A stretch of DNA of 64,000 bases, taken from positions 3,596,001 to 3,660,000 of the forward strand of contig NZ_JADEXS020000001.1 of assembly GCF_015207005.2 (NCBI RefSeq), written 5' to 3'. Shown piece after piece: positions 8,497-17,980 of the stretch (position 1 is its first letter; every line of letters starts with the position of its first letter). Made by a program: the position numbers and the translations under genes. Below the pieces are notes generated by a model. The model was not told the DNA's origin and did not search any database. It was given only the letters and a program-made list of their open reading frames with translations. Source of the DNA: Desmonostoc muscorum LEGE 12446. Its GTDB lineage: Bacteria > Cyanobacteriota > Cyanobacteriia > Cyanobacteriales > Nostocaceae.

Positions 8497-9915
8497 TTAC
8501 TCTGGGTCAAAGTCAAACCAGTCCTCTTCTGTAGGCTTAAATTCGTCGTTAACCTTGCCTATCTTTGTTGGATTTGGATCTTTCATTTGGTCCTGCTGTA
8601 GGTCAGTCCTTTCACCGTTCTCTACCTTTGGCGGCTCCAACAAAACAAGGTTATGCGTTCTTGTGCCGATTTTCTTAAACAGTTCAGGTAAGTCAACATA
8701 TATTGGGTATATACTCCTAGCGGTTTCCAAGAACAGGCGCTTCTTCTTCTGATCTGAAACAGTACGCCAGAGCGTAGAGGAAAGGAAAGGGTTATTTAAT
8801 GACTTAACATTTAATGGCGTTGACATATTACGAATGAAGGAAAAAGCTCTAGCGATCCCTTCTTCATATGACCAGGGTTCGCAAAACCAAGGCAATGCCT
8901 CTGTCAAATCTGTCTCTTCCTTCAAAATTGCTCTTGGGTTACTACTTATTGGTTCAAGATTATCGCTTAAAAATGAGGCGCGGATAAATCGAATATCAGC
9001 GCCATTCATTGGCGGAGTCATCTCCTTCTCCTCTTTGACTTCTCCTTTTTCATTCTGAGTCTTTCTCTTTAAAGCATCCCAAGAAAATTCTTCTGTGCCC
9101 CAACCCTCTTTTCCTTGAAATTCTTTTAAAATTTCTAATTGACTGGCATACAGGGAGTTAGTCAGAACTTTGTATTTTTTATCATGATAAATTTTTAGCT
9201 TGCTCTCACCATTGCCATTGTTAAGGTACTGTAAGATTGCTGAATCTCCGATCGCATCAGAAATGCTCAGATGTAACACTATATTTTTACCTTTAGGATC
9301 AAGTATCGGAGGATTACCCTGTTTAAGAAAGGGTATTGTATCCGTAACAATAGTGAATTCCTCCTTTTCTAAGTCTTCTACAGCTTCTTTGACAGTTGCG
9401 TATTTGTCTAATATGTACTGCGCCCAACCTGAAACTGCTAAACGTGGTTTTTCATTTTTAGGGTCATCGTTGTCGCCGTAGTAAGCCTCTGGTAGAAAAA
9501 GCAAATTGGCAACTAAGCCTTCCTCGTTCATCCCATCAGTTGTAGCCTTGCCATAATTACACACAACAACGCTGGCATACCGAGATTCCCATTTTAGTGG
9601 TTTGTCCTTACTGTTTTTGTTAGCACCTAGCCGTTCCTTTCCTGAAGGTGATGCCCATAGACTTAAGGACATATTTGGATCGGACCAATCCATCGAACGC
9701 ACAGTAATGAATGAATTATCCTCAAAGGCATAGATTGCACGGGTACAACCGAGTAATAGTAGTGGTATTAATCCAACGTGCAAATCATTCATCAAATGAC
9801 TCAATGCTTGATGAATATTAAAGGATTCTTCTGTGAGATTCCACGCTAATAGCGCAGCAATGCCAACAAATAGAGATGGTATAACCAATGATAAAGTTCT
9901 ACAGTTAAATTTCAT
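8497..9915 (-). CDS. linear amide C-N hydrolase (choloylglycine hydrolase/penicillin acylase family)
   Basis: A 472-residue predicted Ntn-hydrolase that cleaves a linear amide bond. After an N-terminal hydrophobic helix (about 9-24) and a second hydrophobic stretch (47-56) comes C57 in LLGCTRAIYAF, the expected N-terminal nucleophile once the leader is removed. R73 and D76 in VRSMDW match the family's conserved Arg and Asp. The leader suggests export and periplasmic action. The highly charged middle (KRKTQNEKGEVKEEKE) and acidic tail are unusual for the family. The substrate is unknown; relatives act on bile salts, penicillin V or acyl-homoserine lactones. It is a lone gene with repeats on both sides. 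Confidence 0.8.
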   Translation of the reverse strand: MKFNCRTLSLVIPSLFVGIAALLAWNLTEESFNIHQALSHLMNDLHVGLIPLLLLGCTRAIYAFEDNSFITVRSMDWSDPNMSLSLWASPSGKERLGANKNSKDKPLKWESRYASVVVCNYGKATTDGMNEEGLVANLLFLPEAYYGDNDDPKNEKPRLAVSGWAQYILDKYATVKEAVEDLEKEEFTIVTDTIPFLKQGNPPILDPKGKNIVLHLSISDAIGDSAILQYLNNGNGESKLKIYHDKKYKVLTNSLYASQLEILKEFQGKEGWGTEEFSWDALKRKTQNEKGEVKEEKEMTPPMNGADIRFIRASFLSDNLEPISSNPRAILKEETDLTEALPWFCEPWSYEEGIARAFSFIRNMSTPLNVKSLNNPFLSSTLWRTVSDQKKKRLFLETARSIYPIYVDLPELFKKIGTRTHNLVLLEPPKVENGERTDLQQDQMKDPNPTKIGKVNDEFKPTEEDWFDFDPE

Positions 9916-10707
9916 AGGTTTGTCTATTTACTATTGTGTCAATTATTTTCGATCTGTTTGGTTTCAAAATCAGTAAATCCGCTCCTATACTCAGGAGTGA
10001 CCCCTCTTCAAATAAGCCAAATAGTAGAAGAGTTGACGCACAAAAACGACAAAAAAATACCTGCAAAGAAGGCATAACTTTTGTATTTATGTTTACTGAA
10101 AAAGTAGTAATAACTACTAATTCAGTATTTATCATAAATCCCTGGGAGGGTCAACTTATTTACAATTTATTAACCTGCTAATATACGGTTTCCATTTAAA
10201 GCCAATACACTGGTAGGGGCACAACAATGTCATTAGACCGAAAACTTCTGCGATACCTGGGTTGGGCGTAGCGATCGCTGTGCGATCATTGGTGTCAACT
10301 TAAGCTCAAACGTTTGTGCCACATACGCATTACCCCACCCCGGTTTTGTCTAAAGCCAAAACCGGGGTGGGGTAACGCGGTGAGTAATGCTAAGTGAATG
10401 GACTCAATATCACGTCTTGACAAGGGTTTCACGTTAAGTTGACACCTATCCTCTGTGATAGATACCTACACACCTGATTGTTTATAGAAAAACTCTACTT
10501 TTTTATACGCTTTGTGAAGAAACCGTTCAGAAATATAACATAACTAAAACTGATAAATTATACAAAAAGCTAAGGATCGCTCTCGTACCAGAACATAGTT
10601 CTGGTGCTATCTACGCAACTAAATTTACTAGCAAATTATTGAAATAGACGGTAAAAAATACTGTGTGTCTTCATAATTTTTACCAATTAGGAATTTTGAT
10701 TTGCTGT
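9916..10707. other. intergenic with a MITE-like element, no supported gene
   Basis: Frames of 76 and 81 codons overlap here on opposite strands (9905-10181). Neither has a family or a credible ribosome binding site. A half copy of the GTAGGGGCACAACA palindrome lies near 10214. The inverted-repeat element at 10291-10446 is listed separately. From 10447 to 10707 nothing is recognisable. Confidence 0.5.
10291..10446. mobile_element. MITE-like element with 13-bp terminal inverted repeats
   Basis: Terminal repeats GGTGTCAACTTAA (10291-10303) and TTAAGTTGACACC (10434-10446) are exact complements. In the middle is a second, perfect inverted repeat with 19-base arms (TTACCCCACCCCGGTTTTG and its complement) and a loop of about 8 bases. 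The total is 156 bases with no coding capacity. This nested fold is typical of non-autonomous elements. No clear target duplication was seen. Confidence 0.6.
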
Positions 10708-11205
10708 TCATCCGTTACTTTCTTTTTCTGAACCGTCTCGCACTTCTAGCAACCGCTCTTTTGCTATTCCTAATATCCGTGAAAGTGGTGCTAATAAACT
10801 ATCATCAAATGCTTCTCCAGTATAAATATTATTCAGTTCAGTGGGGGATACTTTAAAAGTATCGCAGAATTTAGCAAACTCCTGGTTACTCAGGTCAAGT
10901 TCCTTTTGGCGATCGCGAAGTAAAAGAGCGATCGCTCTAGTTCCATATTTTGGACGTTCACTACTTTTGATATATCTTTGAATTAAATAATTGACTTTAT
11001 TCGTGTCGCCACCCATTTTTTTGATTAAATCAGTACAAGCTTGTTTAAGTGCCTTTTTAAATACTTCTTCATCATTCAAAAAACTAATTATTTCGCTAGC
11101 ATATTCTTGTTTAAAAAATCCAACTAAATTGCCTTGATGGTAAATTGGTATATAAGCATTGTTCGTTTCAACTTGCCAGTCTAAAGGCTCATTGCGTAGT
11201 GACAT
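10708..11205 (-). CDS. hypothetical protein with XRE-like C-terminal helix-turn-helix
   Basis: A 165-residue protein. The N-terminal half is an uncharacterised alpha-helical region (FKQEYASEIISFLNDEEVFKKALKQAC). Residues about 105-155 (LDLSNQEFAKFCDTFKVSP, then SRILGIAKERLLEV) have the spacing of a Cro/C1-type HTH, which suggests DNA binding. The ATG has AAAGGGG upstream at good spacing. It is not in an evident operon. It could be an antitoxin-like or phage-type regulator, but no partner gene is adjacent. I do not recognise a named family for the N-terminal part. Confidence 0.6.
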   Translation of the reverse strand: MSLRNEPLDWQVETNNAYIPIYHQGNLVGFFKQEYASEIISFLNDEEVFKKALKQACTDLIKKMGGDTNKVNYLIQRYIKSSERPKYGTRAIALLLRDRQKELDLSNQEFAKFCDTFKVSPTELNNIYTGEAFDDSLLAPLSRILGIAKERLLEVRDGSEKESNG

Positions 11206-11453
11206 AGATACCCCTTTAAATCATTTAAGATTTCACCATTTTAAAACCATTTTTTATTACCTGCCAGTGGTTAGATTTTGGTAAAATCAATATAGTAATC
11301 TGGTTTTATTTCTGTCTCTTGATGTGCTGGTTACAAAAATTAACAAACTTATCTAGACTTTCAGGTGTCGCTACTACCATTTTCGATTGGCGATCGCCTG
11401 AAGTGTTTTTGACAATTTTTATGTTATGAATTAATCAAGAAAAATGGTAGTAA

Positions 11454-11918
11454 TTATCCTTCCCAGTCTTGACGAGTATCGCACAGAAAATTGTCTGCGA
11501 TCGCATCATCAAATAAATAGGGGCAATACTCTGGAAAAGTTCGTAATGGTAAGTTAGTTTCTCGTAGCGCCAAATCGACTCCTGCTTCAAAGCCATCTAA
11601 CAAGGCTTCTTCTATTCGAGACTTTAAGCTAGGGTTCTGTCGCAAATGCCTGTGGATGGCACGACGCTGTTCTCGAATTGTTAAAAACCAACTGCGAGAG
11701 CGTTCTTCGGGTTGATATTCCCACTTCAAGAAATAACCGAGTAATACACTCAAACGACTCACAAGTTCCCGATACTCCTGTCTGCCCAAAGCTTGAATTT
11801 CCTCTTGCAGGTGTGGCCAGTCTAGTTCCATAACTAGCCTCTGCTCTAACGCTTTAGCCTGCTGCTGTGTCCAGCCATAGAAATCTTCGTCATACAAACA
11901 AGGTTTGTCCATATCCAT
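11454..11918 (-). CDS. DUF29 family protein
   Basis: About 154 residues from the ATG at 11918; the frame runs upstream to a TTG at 11939 but without a better start. The pattern YDEDFYGWTQQQAKALEQR, then W..L.EEI..LGR.E..EL.SRL..LL..LLKW, is the signature of DUF29, a family of small proteins that exists in many copies in cyanobacteria. The function is unknown. Abundance and frequent location next to repeats have led others to suspect mobile or conflict-related roles, but nothing in this sequence shows that. Confidence 0.82.
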   Translation of the reverse strand: MDMDKPCLYDEDFYGWTQQQAKALEQRLVMELDWPHLQEEIQALGRQEYRELVSRLSVLLGYFLKWEYQPEERSRSWFLTIREQRRAIHRHLRQNPSLKSRIEEALLDGFEAGVDLALRETNLPLRTFPEYCPYLFDDAIADNFLCDTRQDWEG

Positions 11919-11994
11919 ATAGATGAATCTTGACAGCAAGAAACCACAAGCTAGTTTGATCAGATTTTGCCTTAAATCGTCGTTAAAAAACTTA

Positions 11995-12047
11995 ATTACG
12001 AATTACGAATTACGAATTACGAATTACGAATTACGAATTACGAATTA
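11995..12047. repeat. heptamer STRR, unit AATTACG
   Basis: About seven perfect head-to-tail copies of the 7-base unit AATTACG. This is the short tandemly repeated repeat type known from heterocyst-forming cyanobacteria. It separates the DUF29 gene from the XRE regulator downstream of the latter's stop. Confidence 0.9.
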
Positions 12048-12056
12048 TTTTAATAT

Positions 12057-12419
12057 TCAACTGGCCTTTGCTTCATCCTCTGACGCTTCCGCCACAGCCG
12101 CGAACCTATCCGCCGCAGCCTGAACGATTTGAGCCACTTGGCTAAGAGGCATATGCTGTATTTGTCTAAGAATTAAACTCAAATCAGAGCTTTCTTGTAT
12201 TGGCTTGCCATCCAAACAACTAAGTAACTCTTGGAGTGTGTAACCCGCTCTCGCTGCGATTTTTGCCAAATATTCAGTATCTGGCACATTCACACCCTTT
12301 TCCCACAACTGAACAGCAGTAGCAGAAACTCCCAAAAGCTTGCCGAAAGCTCGCTGGCTCATGGAACCGCGAGCTAGTTTGATGATTTCAATCAGTTTTT
12401 CTCTGCTTTCGATGTTCAC
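12057..12419 (-). CDS. XRE family transcriptional regulator
   Basis: A 120-residue protein starting with GTG. Residues about 19-65 form a classic Cro/C1 HTH: SQRAFGKLLGVSATAVQLWEKG followed by VPDTEYLAKIAARAGYTL. The C-terminal half has alternating hydrophobic helices ending in an Ala/Glu-rich tail. It probably binds DNA as a dimer. It is divergent from the 149-residue gene at 12611, and the 191-base AT-rich gap between them is the natural place for its operator. No ligand domain is visible. Confidence 0.82.
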   Translation of the reverse strand: MNIESREKLIEIIKLARGSMSQRAFGKLLGVSATAVQLWEKGVNVPDTEYLAKIAARAGYTLQELLSCLDGKPIQESSDLSLILRQIQHMPLSQVAQIVQAAADRFAAVAEASEDEAKAS

Positions 12420-12610
12420 TGCTTGTGTAGCTAGTCAACTGCATTTATTAGTTTAGTGAGAAAGTTTAAAATTTTAATTTTATATTGACAACTTTAGTTG
12501 TTGATGATAATTTAAATGAAGATTGTAAATAAGCAACGTTCATTTCAATTATAGACTATAGACGCTGCTACGTTATTTGGCATTGTTGCCAATCACATAA
12601 AAGGTGCATC

Positions 12611-13060
12611 ATGTTTTCTCAGCAACGCCAGATAAAAAAATATCGCCGCAAAGGTCGAAATTTCATAGCCGCTAATAAAATTAAACCAGAACAATGGCAC
12701 ATTTCAAACAGTGAAGCAAAAGAAGCTCTCAAAACCAAAGGCTATAAAATTAAGCAAATCAAGAAAATCCACTGTCTCAAGCATCAGGTGTGTATTTCTT
12801 ACTGGGATGCGGCAGGTAACATCTGTAGTAGCTTTTTCAGCTACCGAATTTTTGGGCGTTGGCAACAAGAAGTAGAAAAGTTAATTTATACCTGCCAAAC
12901 CCTGAAGGAATGGACAAAGGTAAATTACGTTATGAAACACGAACTTGCCTATTACAACTATCCCAGTAAAATTGAAGATGCACTTCGGGCTGCATTAGAA
13001 AACCGCTTGCACGTGTTAAAAGTAACGTTAGAACAAGCGGTTTATCAGAATTTTTACTAA
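12611..13060 (+). CDS. hypothetical protein, basic, 149 residues
   Basis: Not recognised. The protein is strongly basic at its N-terminus (QRQIKKYRRKGRNF), has aromatic-rich central strands (CISYWDAAGNICSSFFSYRIFGRWQQE) and a helical C-terminus. There is no signal peptide or membrane segment. The ATG is preceded by AAGGTG at good spacing, which supports translation. It ends only 6 bases from the convergent prfA stop. The basic charge could mean nucleic-acid binding, which is a guess. Confidence 0.6.
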   Translation: MFSQQRQIKKYRRKGRNFIAANKIKPEQWHISNSEAKEALKTKGYKIKQIKKIHCLKHQVCISYWDAAGNICSSFFSYRIFGRWQQEVEKLIYTCQTLKEWTKVNYVMKHELAYYNYPSKIEDALRAALENRLHVLKVTLEQAVYQNFY

Positions 13061-13066
13061 TAAAAA

Positions 13067-14164
13067 TTAATTAACGCTAGCAGTTGCCAATTCAGCTAGA
13101 CGTTCCTGTTGGTCTTGGGAGATGCAAGATTGGATAATAGTCTCCAAATCACCTTCCAAGACAGGGTTAAGAGAATAGTTTTGACCTAAACGGTGGTCGG
13201 TAACGCGGTTGTCTTTATAATTGTAGGTGCGAATTTTTTCCGATCGCGATCCTGTACCAACTTGCGATCGCCGCATGGAAGTTACAGCTTCTTGTTGTTC
13301 GCTTAACTTGATGTCATACAACTTCGCCCGCAGAATTTGCATCGCCCGTTCTTTGTTTTGCAACTGGCTGCGTTCTTCTGTACAGAAAATCCGAATTCCC
13401 GTTGGTTTGTGCATCAAGTCAACGGCTGTTTCCACCTTGTTGACGTTTTGTCCACCAGCACCGCCAGAACGAGCCGTGGTCATTTCAATATCTTTCGGGT
13501 CAATGTGAATTTCCACATCATCCACCTCTGGCATAATTGCCACTGTGGCAGTGGAAGTATGAACCCGTCCGCCTGCTTCTGTCAGGGGCACCCGCTGCAC
13601 GCGATGCACTCCAGCTTCAAACTTTAACTGGCTGTAAACATCATCACCTTTAATTTCTAGAATGACCTCTTTCCAGCCACCCATTTCTCCCAGAGATTCG
13701 CTCACTAGAGAAACTTTCCAACCTTGAGTTTGGGCGTAGCGAGTGTACATCCGCATCAAATCGCCAGCCCAAATACTGGCTTCATCGCCACCTGTGCCAG
13801 CGCGAATTTCCAACATGATATTCTTTTCATCATTGGGGTCGCGTGGTAGCAGTAAGACTTTCAACCGAGACTCTAAATATTCTATTTTTTCCTCAAGTTC
13901 ATCTACTTCCAGTGCTGCCATTTCTTGCAACTCTGGATCACTGGCAGATTCTTTGTAAACTTGACGCGCTCCTGTCAAGTCTTCTTGGGCAGTTTTCCAA
14001 ATTTCATAAGTATTAACTACCTCTTCTAAAGAAGAACGAGACTTAGCAATTTCTTGATATTCATCAGGATTGCTAGCGGTATCAGGGTCGCCAAGACGAC
14101 GCGTTAATTCATTAAAGGTTTGTTCAACGGATTTTAGTTTGTCCAGTAAGTATGATTCAGCCAT
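13067..14164 (-). CDS. prfA: peptide chain release factor 1
   Basis: A 365-residue class I release factor that recognises UAA/UAG in the ribosomal A site and triggers peptide release. The GGQ catalytic motif is in [16 protein letters not shown] near residue 235, and the codon-reading loop PxT-type motif is in [14 protein letters not shown] near 190, which favours RF1 over RF2. Length is normal. The upstream AAGGAG is followed by a HIP1 site (GCGATCGC) in the spacer before ATG. It is the last gene of the long ribosomal cluster and converges on the 12611 gene. Confidence 0.97.
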   Translation of the reverse strand: MAESYLLDKLKSVEQTFNELTRRLGDPDTASNPDEYQEIAKSRSSLEEVVNTYEIWKTAQEDLTGARQVYKESASDPELQEMAALEVDELEEKIEYLESRLKVLLLPRDPNDEKNIMLEIRAGTGGDEASIWAGDLMRMYTRYAQTQGWKVSLVSESLGEMGGWKEVILEIKGDDVYSQLKFEAGVHRVQRVPLTEAGGRVHTSTATVAIMPEVDDVEIHIDPKDIEMTTARSGGAGGQNVNKVETAVDLMHKPTGIRIFCTEERSQLQNKERAMQILRAKLYDIKLSEQQEAVTSMRRSQVGTGSRSEKIRTYNYKDNRVTDHRLGQNYSLNPVLEGDLETIIQSCISQDQQERLAELATASVN

Positions 14165-14270
14165 GACGAGTGCGATCGCTCCTTAAAAAAAATAACAAAT
14201 TGGCTCGAGCATATAAATGACAATCGACCCCGAAAAATGCAGGGTCGTCGTTAACAGCAGAGCCAACCCG

Positions 14271-14510
14271 CTACTTTTTCTTTTTGGTGCCGGTGCTTTG
14301 TTCGCTGGACATACCGTATTTGCGGAGGAAACGTTCAACTCGACCCTCAGTATCAATAATCTTCTGAGTGCCTGTGTAAAACGGGTGATTTCCAGACCAA
14401 ACATCTACGTGCAATTCTGGCTTGGTAGAGCCAACAGTCATCACAACTTGACCGTTACAGTAGACTTTAGCGTCTGGATACCACTTGGGATGAATATCAG
14501 ATTTAGCCAT
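14271..14510 (-). CDS. rpmE: 50S ribosomal protein L31
   Basis: A 79-residue protein, MAKSDIHPKWYPDAKVYCNG then HPFYTGTQK, which bridges the large and small ribosomal subunits. Only one cysteine is present (C18), and the two CxxC zinc-ligand positions of classic L31 are missing, so this is the zinc-independent (C-minus) form. It lies between rpsI and prfA. The gap upstream (14511-14681) carries GGGACTG heptamers. A basic SSEQSTGTKKKK tail follows the conserved core. Confidence 0.95.
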   Translation of the reverse strand: MAKSDIHPKWYPDAKVYCNGQVVMTVGSTKPELHVDVWSGNHPFYTGTQKIIDTEGRVERFLRKYGMSSEQSTGTKKKK

Positions 14511-14566
14511 TGTTCCTTTTGTGGTGAATCTATAAGAATTATAACTTTTAGGATGGAATCGGAGCT

Positions 14567-14680
14567 AGGGATTAGGGACTGGGGACTGGGGACTAGGGAC
14601 TGGGAAAGAGATAAAAAACTGACTTATCTTTTCTAATACCCAATTCCCAGTACCCAATCCCCAGTACCCAGTACCCAATC
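14567..14680. repeat. heptamer STRR block between rpsI and rpmE
   Basis: Repeated GGGACTG/GGGATTA units at 14567-14605 are followed after about 35 bases by the complementary arm of CCCAGTA/CCCAATC units at 14638-14680. The arms can pair, so the transcript between rpsI and rpmE would form a long imperfect hairpin. Confidence 0.8.
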
Positions 14681-14681
14681 A

Positions 14682-15098
14682 CTAACGCTTAGAGTACTGA
14701 GGCGCTTTCCGGGCTTTGTGTAAACCATATTTTTTCCGTTCCTTTGCCCGAGGATCGCGAGTGAGATAACCTTCGGTTTTCAAAGGTGGGCGGTTGTCTG
14801 GGTCTAGTTGGCACAAAGCACGAGCAACTCCCAATCGAACAGAATCAGCCTGTCCGGTCAAGCCGCCGCCTTCTGCTTTTACCAAAATGTCATATTCGTT
14901 TTCTAGTCCCAAAGTTTCCAAGGGTGCTTTGATGACTCCCAGGTAGTTGGCATTGAATTGGAAATACAAGTTTCCATCTTTACCGTTTACAGTCAATTGA
15001 CCAGTACCTGGAACCAGGCGTACTCTTGCTACTGCGGACTTCCGACGGCCAGTACCCCAGTACACAGCGCGGCCGCTATTGGTGTCTACTGCTACCAT
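14682..15098 (-). CDS. rpsI: 30S ribosomal protein S9
   Basis: A 138-residue protein with the S9 start ([19 protein letters not shown]) and the invariant basic C-terminal tail ending YSKR that reaches toward the P-site tRNA. The ATG overlaps the rplM stop by one base (TAATG), so the two are translationally coupled. rplM-rpsI pairing is universal in bacteria. Confidence 0.97.
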   Translation of the reverse strand: MVAVDTNSGRAVYWGTGRRKSAVARVRLVPGTGQLTVNGKDGNLYFQFNANYLGVIKAPLETLGLENEYDILVKAEGGGLTGQADSVRLGVARALCQLDPDNRPPLKTEGYLTRDPRAKERKKYGLHKARKAPQYSKR

Positions 15099-15559
15099 TA
15101 ATTTTCTTCTCCAGGAATTGTATTAATTTTTAGTTCTTTGGGTTTTTGAGCTTCGTGGGGATGAGTTGGCCCAGCGTAAACTTTCAGCTTGGTGAATAAC
15201 TGCTTACCCAGGCTATTTTTGGGTAGCATACCTTTGACAGCGTGTTCTAAAATGCGTTCTGGTAGGCGCTGTTGCAACTTAGCAAAGGTTTCCGTTTTCA
15301 TCCCACCGGGACGCCCAGAATGGCGACGGTACAATTTTTGAGTGCGCTTTTTGCCTGTGACTGCTACTTTCTCGGCATTGATAACGATCACGAAGTCACC
15401 CGTATCTAGGTGGGGTGTAAATTCGGGTTTGTTTTTGCCTCTGAGGACTTGAGCAATTTCACTGGCGAGGCGTCCGAGGCGTTTGTCGGTAGCGTCTACT
15501 ATGTACCACTCACGCTCAATGGATGCCTCAGGAGGAAGGTATGTTTTAACTATTGTCAT
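15098..15559 (-). CDS. rplM: 50S ribosomal protein L13
   Basis: A 153-residue protein from ATG 15559 ([19 protein letters not shown]). The signature [16 protein letters not shown] and [23 protein letters not shown] end are clear. An upstream frame extension to 15622 is made only of STRR-encoded residues and is rejected as the start. L13 is an early-assembly protein of the 50S subunit. It is coupled to rpsI by a one-base overlap. Confidence 0.97.
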   Translation of the reverse strand: MTIVKTYLPPEASIEREWYIVDATDKRLGRLASEIAQVLRGKNKPEFTPHLDTGDFVIVINAEKVAVTGKKRTQKLYRRHSGRPGGMKTETFAKLQQRLPERILEHAVKGMLPKNSLGKQLFTKLKVYAGPTHPHEAQKPKELKINTIPGEEN

Positions 15560-15657
15560 TTGTAATTTGTCCTTTGCCCTTTGTAATTTGTCATTTGTCC
15601 TTTGTTGTTCACTAATGACCAATGACTATTGTACAGACGCGATTAATCGCGTCTCTA
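15560..15657. repeat. STRR arm plus palindrome between truA and rplM
   Basis: TTTGTCATTTGTC-type heptamers fill 15556-15605, and the dispersed palindrome with core GACGCGATTAATCGCGTC lies at 15630-15657. Together they fill almost the entire gap between truA and rplM. Confidence 0.75.
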
Positions 15658-16485
15658 CTAATGACTAATGACCAACTTTGGCAGGCTGTCGTACCAAATC
15701 TCCTTCGGGAAGGGAAAATCTGGATAGCCGACTCGCAACAAGCATAAACCTTGAGCTGGTGCGGCGTGTTTGACTTCTTGGCGGCGTTGTTCTTTCCAGA
15801 GTTCGGTGAAGTTGGAAAGTGTACGTTCTCCAGAACCCACTTGTACCAACATCCCTACCAACAGCCGTACCATGCCATACAAAAATCCATCTGCCTGTAT
15901 TTCAATATGGATAAATGGCCCACTGCGACGACACTCTGCTGCTTGTACCTCTACCCAGGAATGCGATCGCTTTGAGCCTGCACGGTGAAAAGCAGCTAAG
16001 TGATGCTTTCCCAAGAGAGGTTTGAGGGCAGCTTCGATTAATGATTCATCCAGGGGTGCATAATAATAATGCCAACTGAAGGGTTTCACGAACAAGTTAA
16101 GTCGATCTTCAGTGTATATTGTGTAGCGATACCGCCGATAGGCTGCGCTAAAGCGAGCGTGCCAACGGCAGTCTACACCAGCTGAAGCCCTGATTAATAT
16201 ATCTGGTGGCAGATAGCTATTGAGGACTGTTGCCCACTTGTGAGCCGGAATTAAACCTGTTGCTTCAAAATGGGCGACTTGAGCAGCAGCGTGGACTCCG
16301 GAGTCAGTTCGCCCGGCGCCGTGTAATGTCACATGATGTCCAAGAATAGTGGCGATCGCTTTTTCGATTTCTTCTTGGACTGTACGCTGGTTTTTTTGCC
16401 GTTGCCAGCCATGAAAATGAGTGCCCAGGTATTGGATTACCAAGGCTACTCGATGAGTTTGTGTAGGCTGGTGGCTTTCTAACAT
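15658..16485 (-). CDS. truA: tRNA pseudouridine(38-40) synthase TruA
   Basis: Converts U38-U40 in the tRNA anticodon stem to pseudouridine. It is 275 residues from ATG 16485 (MLESHQPTQTHRVALVIQYLG). The catalytic Asp lies in GAGRTDSGVHA near residue 60, and FHGWQRQ and the C-terminal GFLYGMVRLLVGMLVQVG are typical. The frame extends upstream to 16548, but those residues are read from repeat DNA, so the internal ATG is chosen. It sits between rplQ and rplM, as in many cyanobacteria. Confidence 0.96.
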   Translation of the reverse strand: MLESHQPTQTHRVALVIQYLGTHFHGWQRQKNQRTVQEEIEKAIATILGHHVTLHGAGRTDSGVHAAAQVAHFEATGLIPAHKWATVLNSYLPPDILIRASAGVDCRWHARFSAAYRRYRYTIYTEDRLNLFVKPFSWHYYYAPLDESLIEAALKPLLGKHHLAAFHRAGSKRSHSWVEVQAAECRRSGPFIHIEIQADGFLYGMVRLLVGMLVQVGSGERTLSNFTELWKEQRRQEVKHAAPAQGLCLLRVGYPDFPFPKEIWYDSLPKLVISH

Positions 16486-16488
16486 ACA

Positions 16489-16559
16489 GATTTTGTTCTT
16501 TGTCATTTGTCCTTTGTCATTTGTCTTTTGCAAATGACTAATGACCAATGACCAATGAC
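16489..16559. repeat. heptamer STRR hairpin between rplQ and truA
   Basis: TTTGTCATTTGTCC units (about 16493-16530) are followed by AATGACTAATGACC units (about 16534-16559), the partial reverse complement. The pair can fold into a hairpin in the transcript. Confidence 0.8.
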
Positions 16560-16910
16560 TTAAACCAATTCGATGATTGCCATCTCGGCACGATCGCCCC
16601 GGCGGGGTACGGTATGCAGGATACGGGTATAACCGCCCTGACGATTACCATAGCGAGTGGGAGCTTGTTCAAACAGAGCGTGAACTAGGGCTTTGTCGAA
16701 GATGTAGCCAAGGGCTTCCCGACGTGCAGCCAAGGAGCCGTTTTTAGCTAGGGTAATCATCTTATCTACTTCACTTCGCACAACTTTAGCGCGAATTAAA
16801 GTGGTGGTGATTTTACCATGACGGATCAGCTCAGTGGTGAGCGATCGCAATAAAGCGCGGCGCTGGTCTGCTGGTTTACTAAGTTGTTTGACGCGACAAC
16901 GGTGACGCAT
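16560..16910 (-). CDS. rplQ: 50S ribosomal protein L17
   Basis: A 116-residue protein beginning [34 protein letters not shown], the hallmark of L17. Its end [24 protein letters not shown] is also typical. It follows rpoA in the alpha-operon order and has a 122-base upstream gap. Confidence 0.97.
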   Translation of the reverse strand: MRHRCRVKQLSKPADQRRALLRSLTTELIRHGKITTTLIRAKVVRSEVDKMITLAKNGSLAARREALGYIFDKALVHALFEQAPTRYGNRQGGYTRILHTVPRRGDRAEMAIIELV

Positions 16911-17032
16911 AATTAAGCACTTATGAACTACAAACGGTTTTCACATCATGTCCACTTAATCACTTATCAAAAAAACTCTCCGTATTTACGTGTGTGCTTC
17001 AATGATAAGTAACCAACCAGACTCGATATCAC

Positions 17033-17980
17033 TTAAGGATGTTTAGAGCCTCTTTCTTGGGGCAAGGTGATGCCCAAGCGTCGCTGCAAAGCTTCTACGA
17101 CCTCTTCTGCTGACTTTTGACCAAAGTTTTTAATTTCTAGCAGATCTTCTTGGGTATAATCCAACAAGTCGGCCACCGAGTTAACTTGTGCCCGTTTGAG
17201 ACAGTTATATGCCCGTACAGAAAGTTGCAACTCTTCGATGGGAATCTGAGCAGTTGGGTCTTCTGAAATTTCCGAACCTGTATCCGTTGGTTCTAGGGAA
17301 ATATCTTTCAACGGGTTGAATAAATCTACCAAGATTCCAGCAGCAGAGGATAGTGCTTCTTGGGGAGAGATACTGCCATTGGTCCAAACTTCCAACAGTA
17401 GTCGGTCTTTTGGTATTAAGCCTTCCCCACGAGATTCTTCAACACTATAGTTAACTTTTCGCACCGGCATAAATATTGAGTCGATTTGCAGAAAGTCCAA
17501 TGATGTGGCTTCCTCACGTCCTCGCTCTACGGTGCGATAACCTTTACCTTTCTCGATCCGAAATTCCATTTCCAGCTTTCCACCTTCGGCGATGGTGGCT
17601 ACATACTGGGTCGGATCGATGACTTCTACTTCACTGGGCAAATCAAAATGCGCCGCAGTAATTGTTGCTGGCCCGTTGACGAGTAATCTGCCAATTTGGG
17701 GTTGCGAGGAATAGTTTTTCAGGATAACTTCCTTCATTTTCATGAGGATTTCCAGCACGTCTTCCCGCACGCCCGGAACTGTAGCAAATTCATGTGAAAC
17801 GCCTGCAATCCGGACTGCTGTAACTGCCGTACCCTCTAGATTGGACAGTAAAACCCGCCGCAGCGCGTTGCCAACAGTTGTTCCTTGGCCGCGCTCTAGA
17901 GGTTCCAAAACAAACTTACTGTAATGGTTGCGGCTTTCTTCAGTATTAGACTCTACACATTCAATTTGAAACTGCGCCAC
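17033..17980 (-). CDS. rpoA: DNA-directed RNA polymerase subunit alpha
   Basis: A 315-residue alpha subunit. The N-terminal dimerisation domain (about 1-230) includes LEPLERGQGTTVGNALRRVLLSNLEG, which contacts beta/beta-prime. A linker follows, then the C-terminal DNA/activator-binding domain (about 245-305) with YNCLKRAQVNSVADLL and NFGQKSAEEVVEAL. Length matches cyanobacterial alpha. Upstream toward rpsK is a 449-base gap, unusually long for this cluster. Confidence 0.98.
   Translation of the reverse strand: MAQFQIECVESNTEESRNHYSKFVLEPLERGQGTTVGNALRRVLLSNLEGTAVTAVRIAGVSHEFATVPGVREDVLEILMKMKEVILKNYSSQPQIGRLLVNGPATITAAHFDLPSEVEVIDPTQYVATIAEGGKLEMEFRIEKGKGYRTVERGREEATSLDFLQIDSIFMPVRKVNYSVEESRGEGLIPKDRLLLEVWTNGSISPQEALSSAAGILVDLFNPLKDISLEPTDTGSEISEDPTAQIPIEELQLSVRAYNCLKRAQVNSVADLLDYTQEDLLEIKNFGQKSAEEVVEALQRRLGITLPQERGSKHP

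Noticed and set aside
9905..10181. Two overlapping frames of 76 (minus) and 81 (plus) codons
   Set aside because: Opposite-strand overlap, no recognisable domain, no ribosome binding site; the minus one overlaps the hydrolase start.
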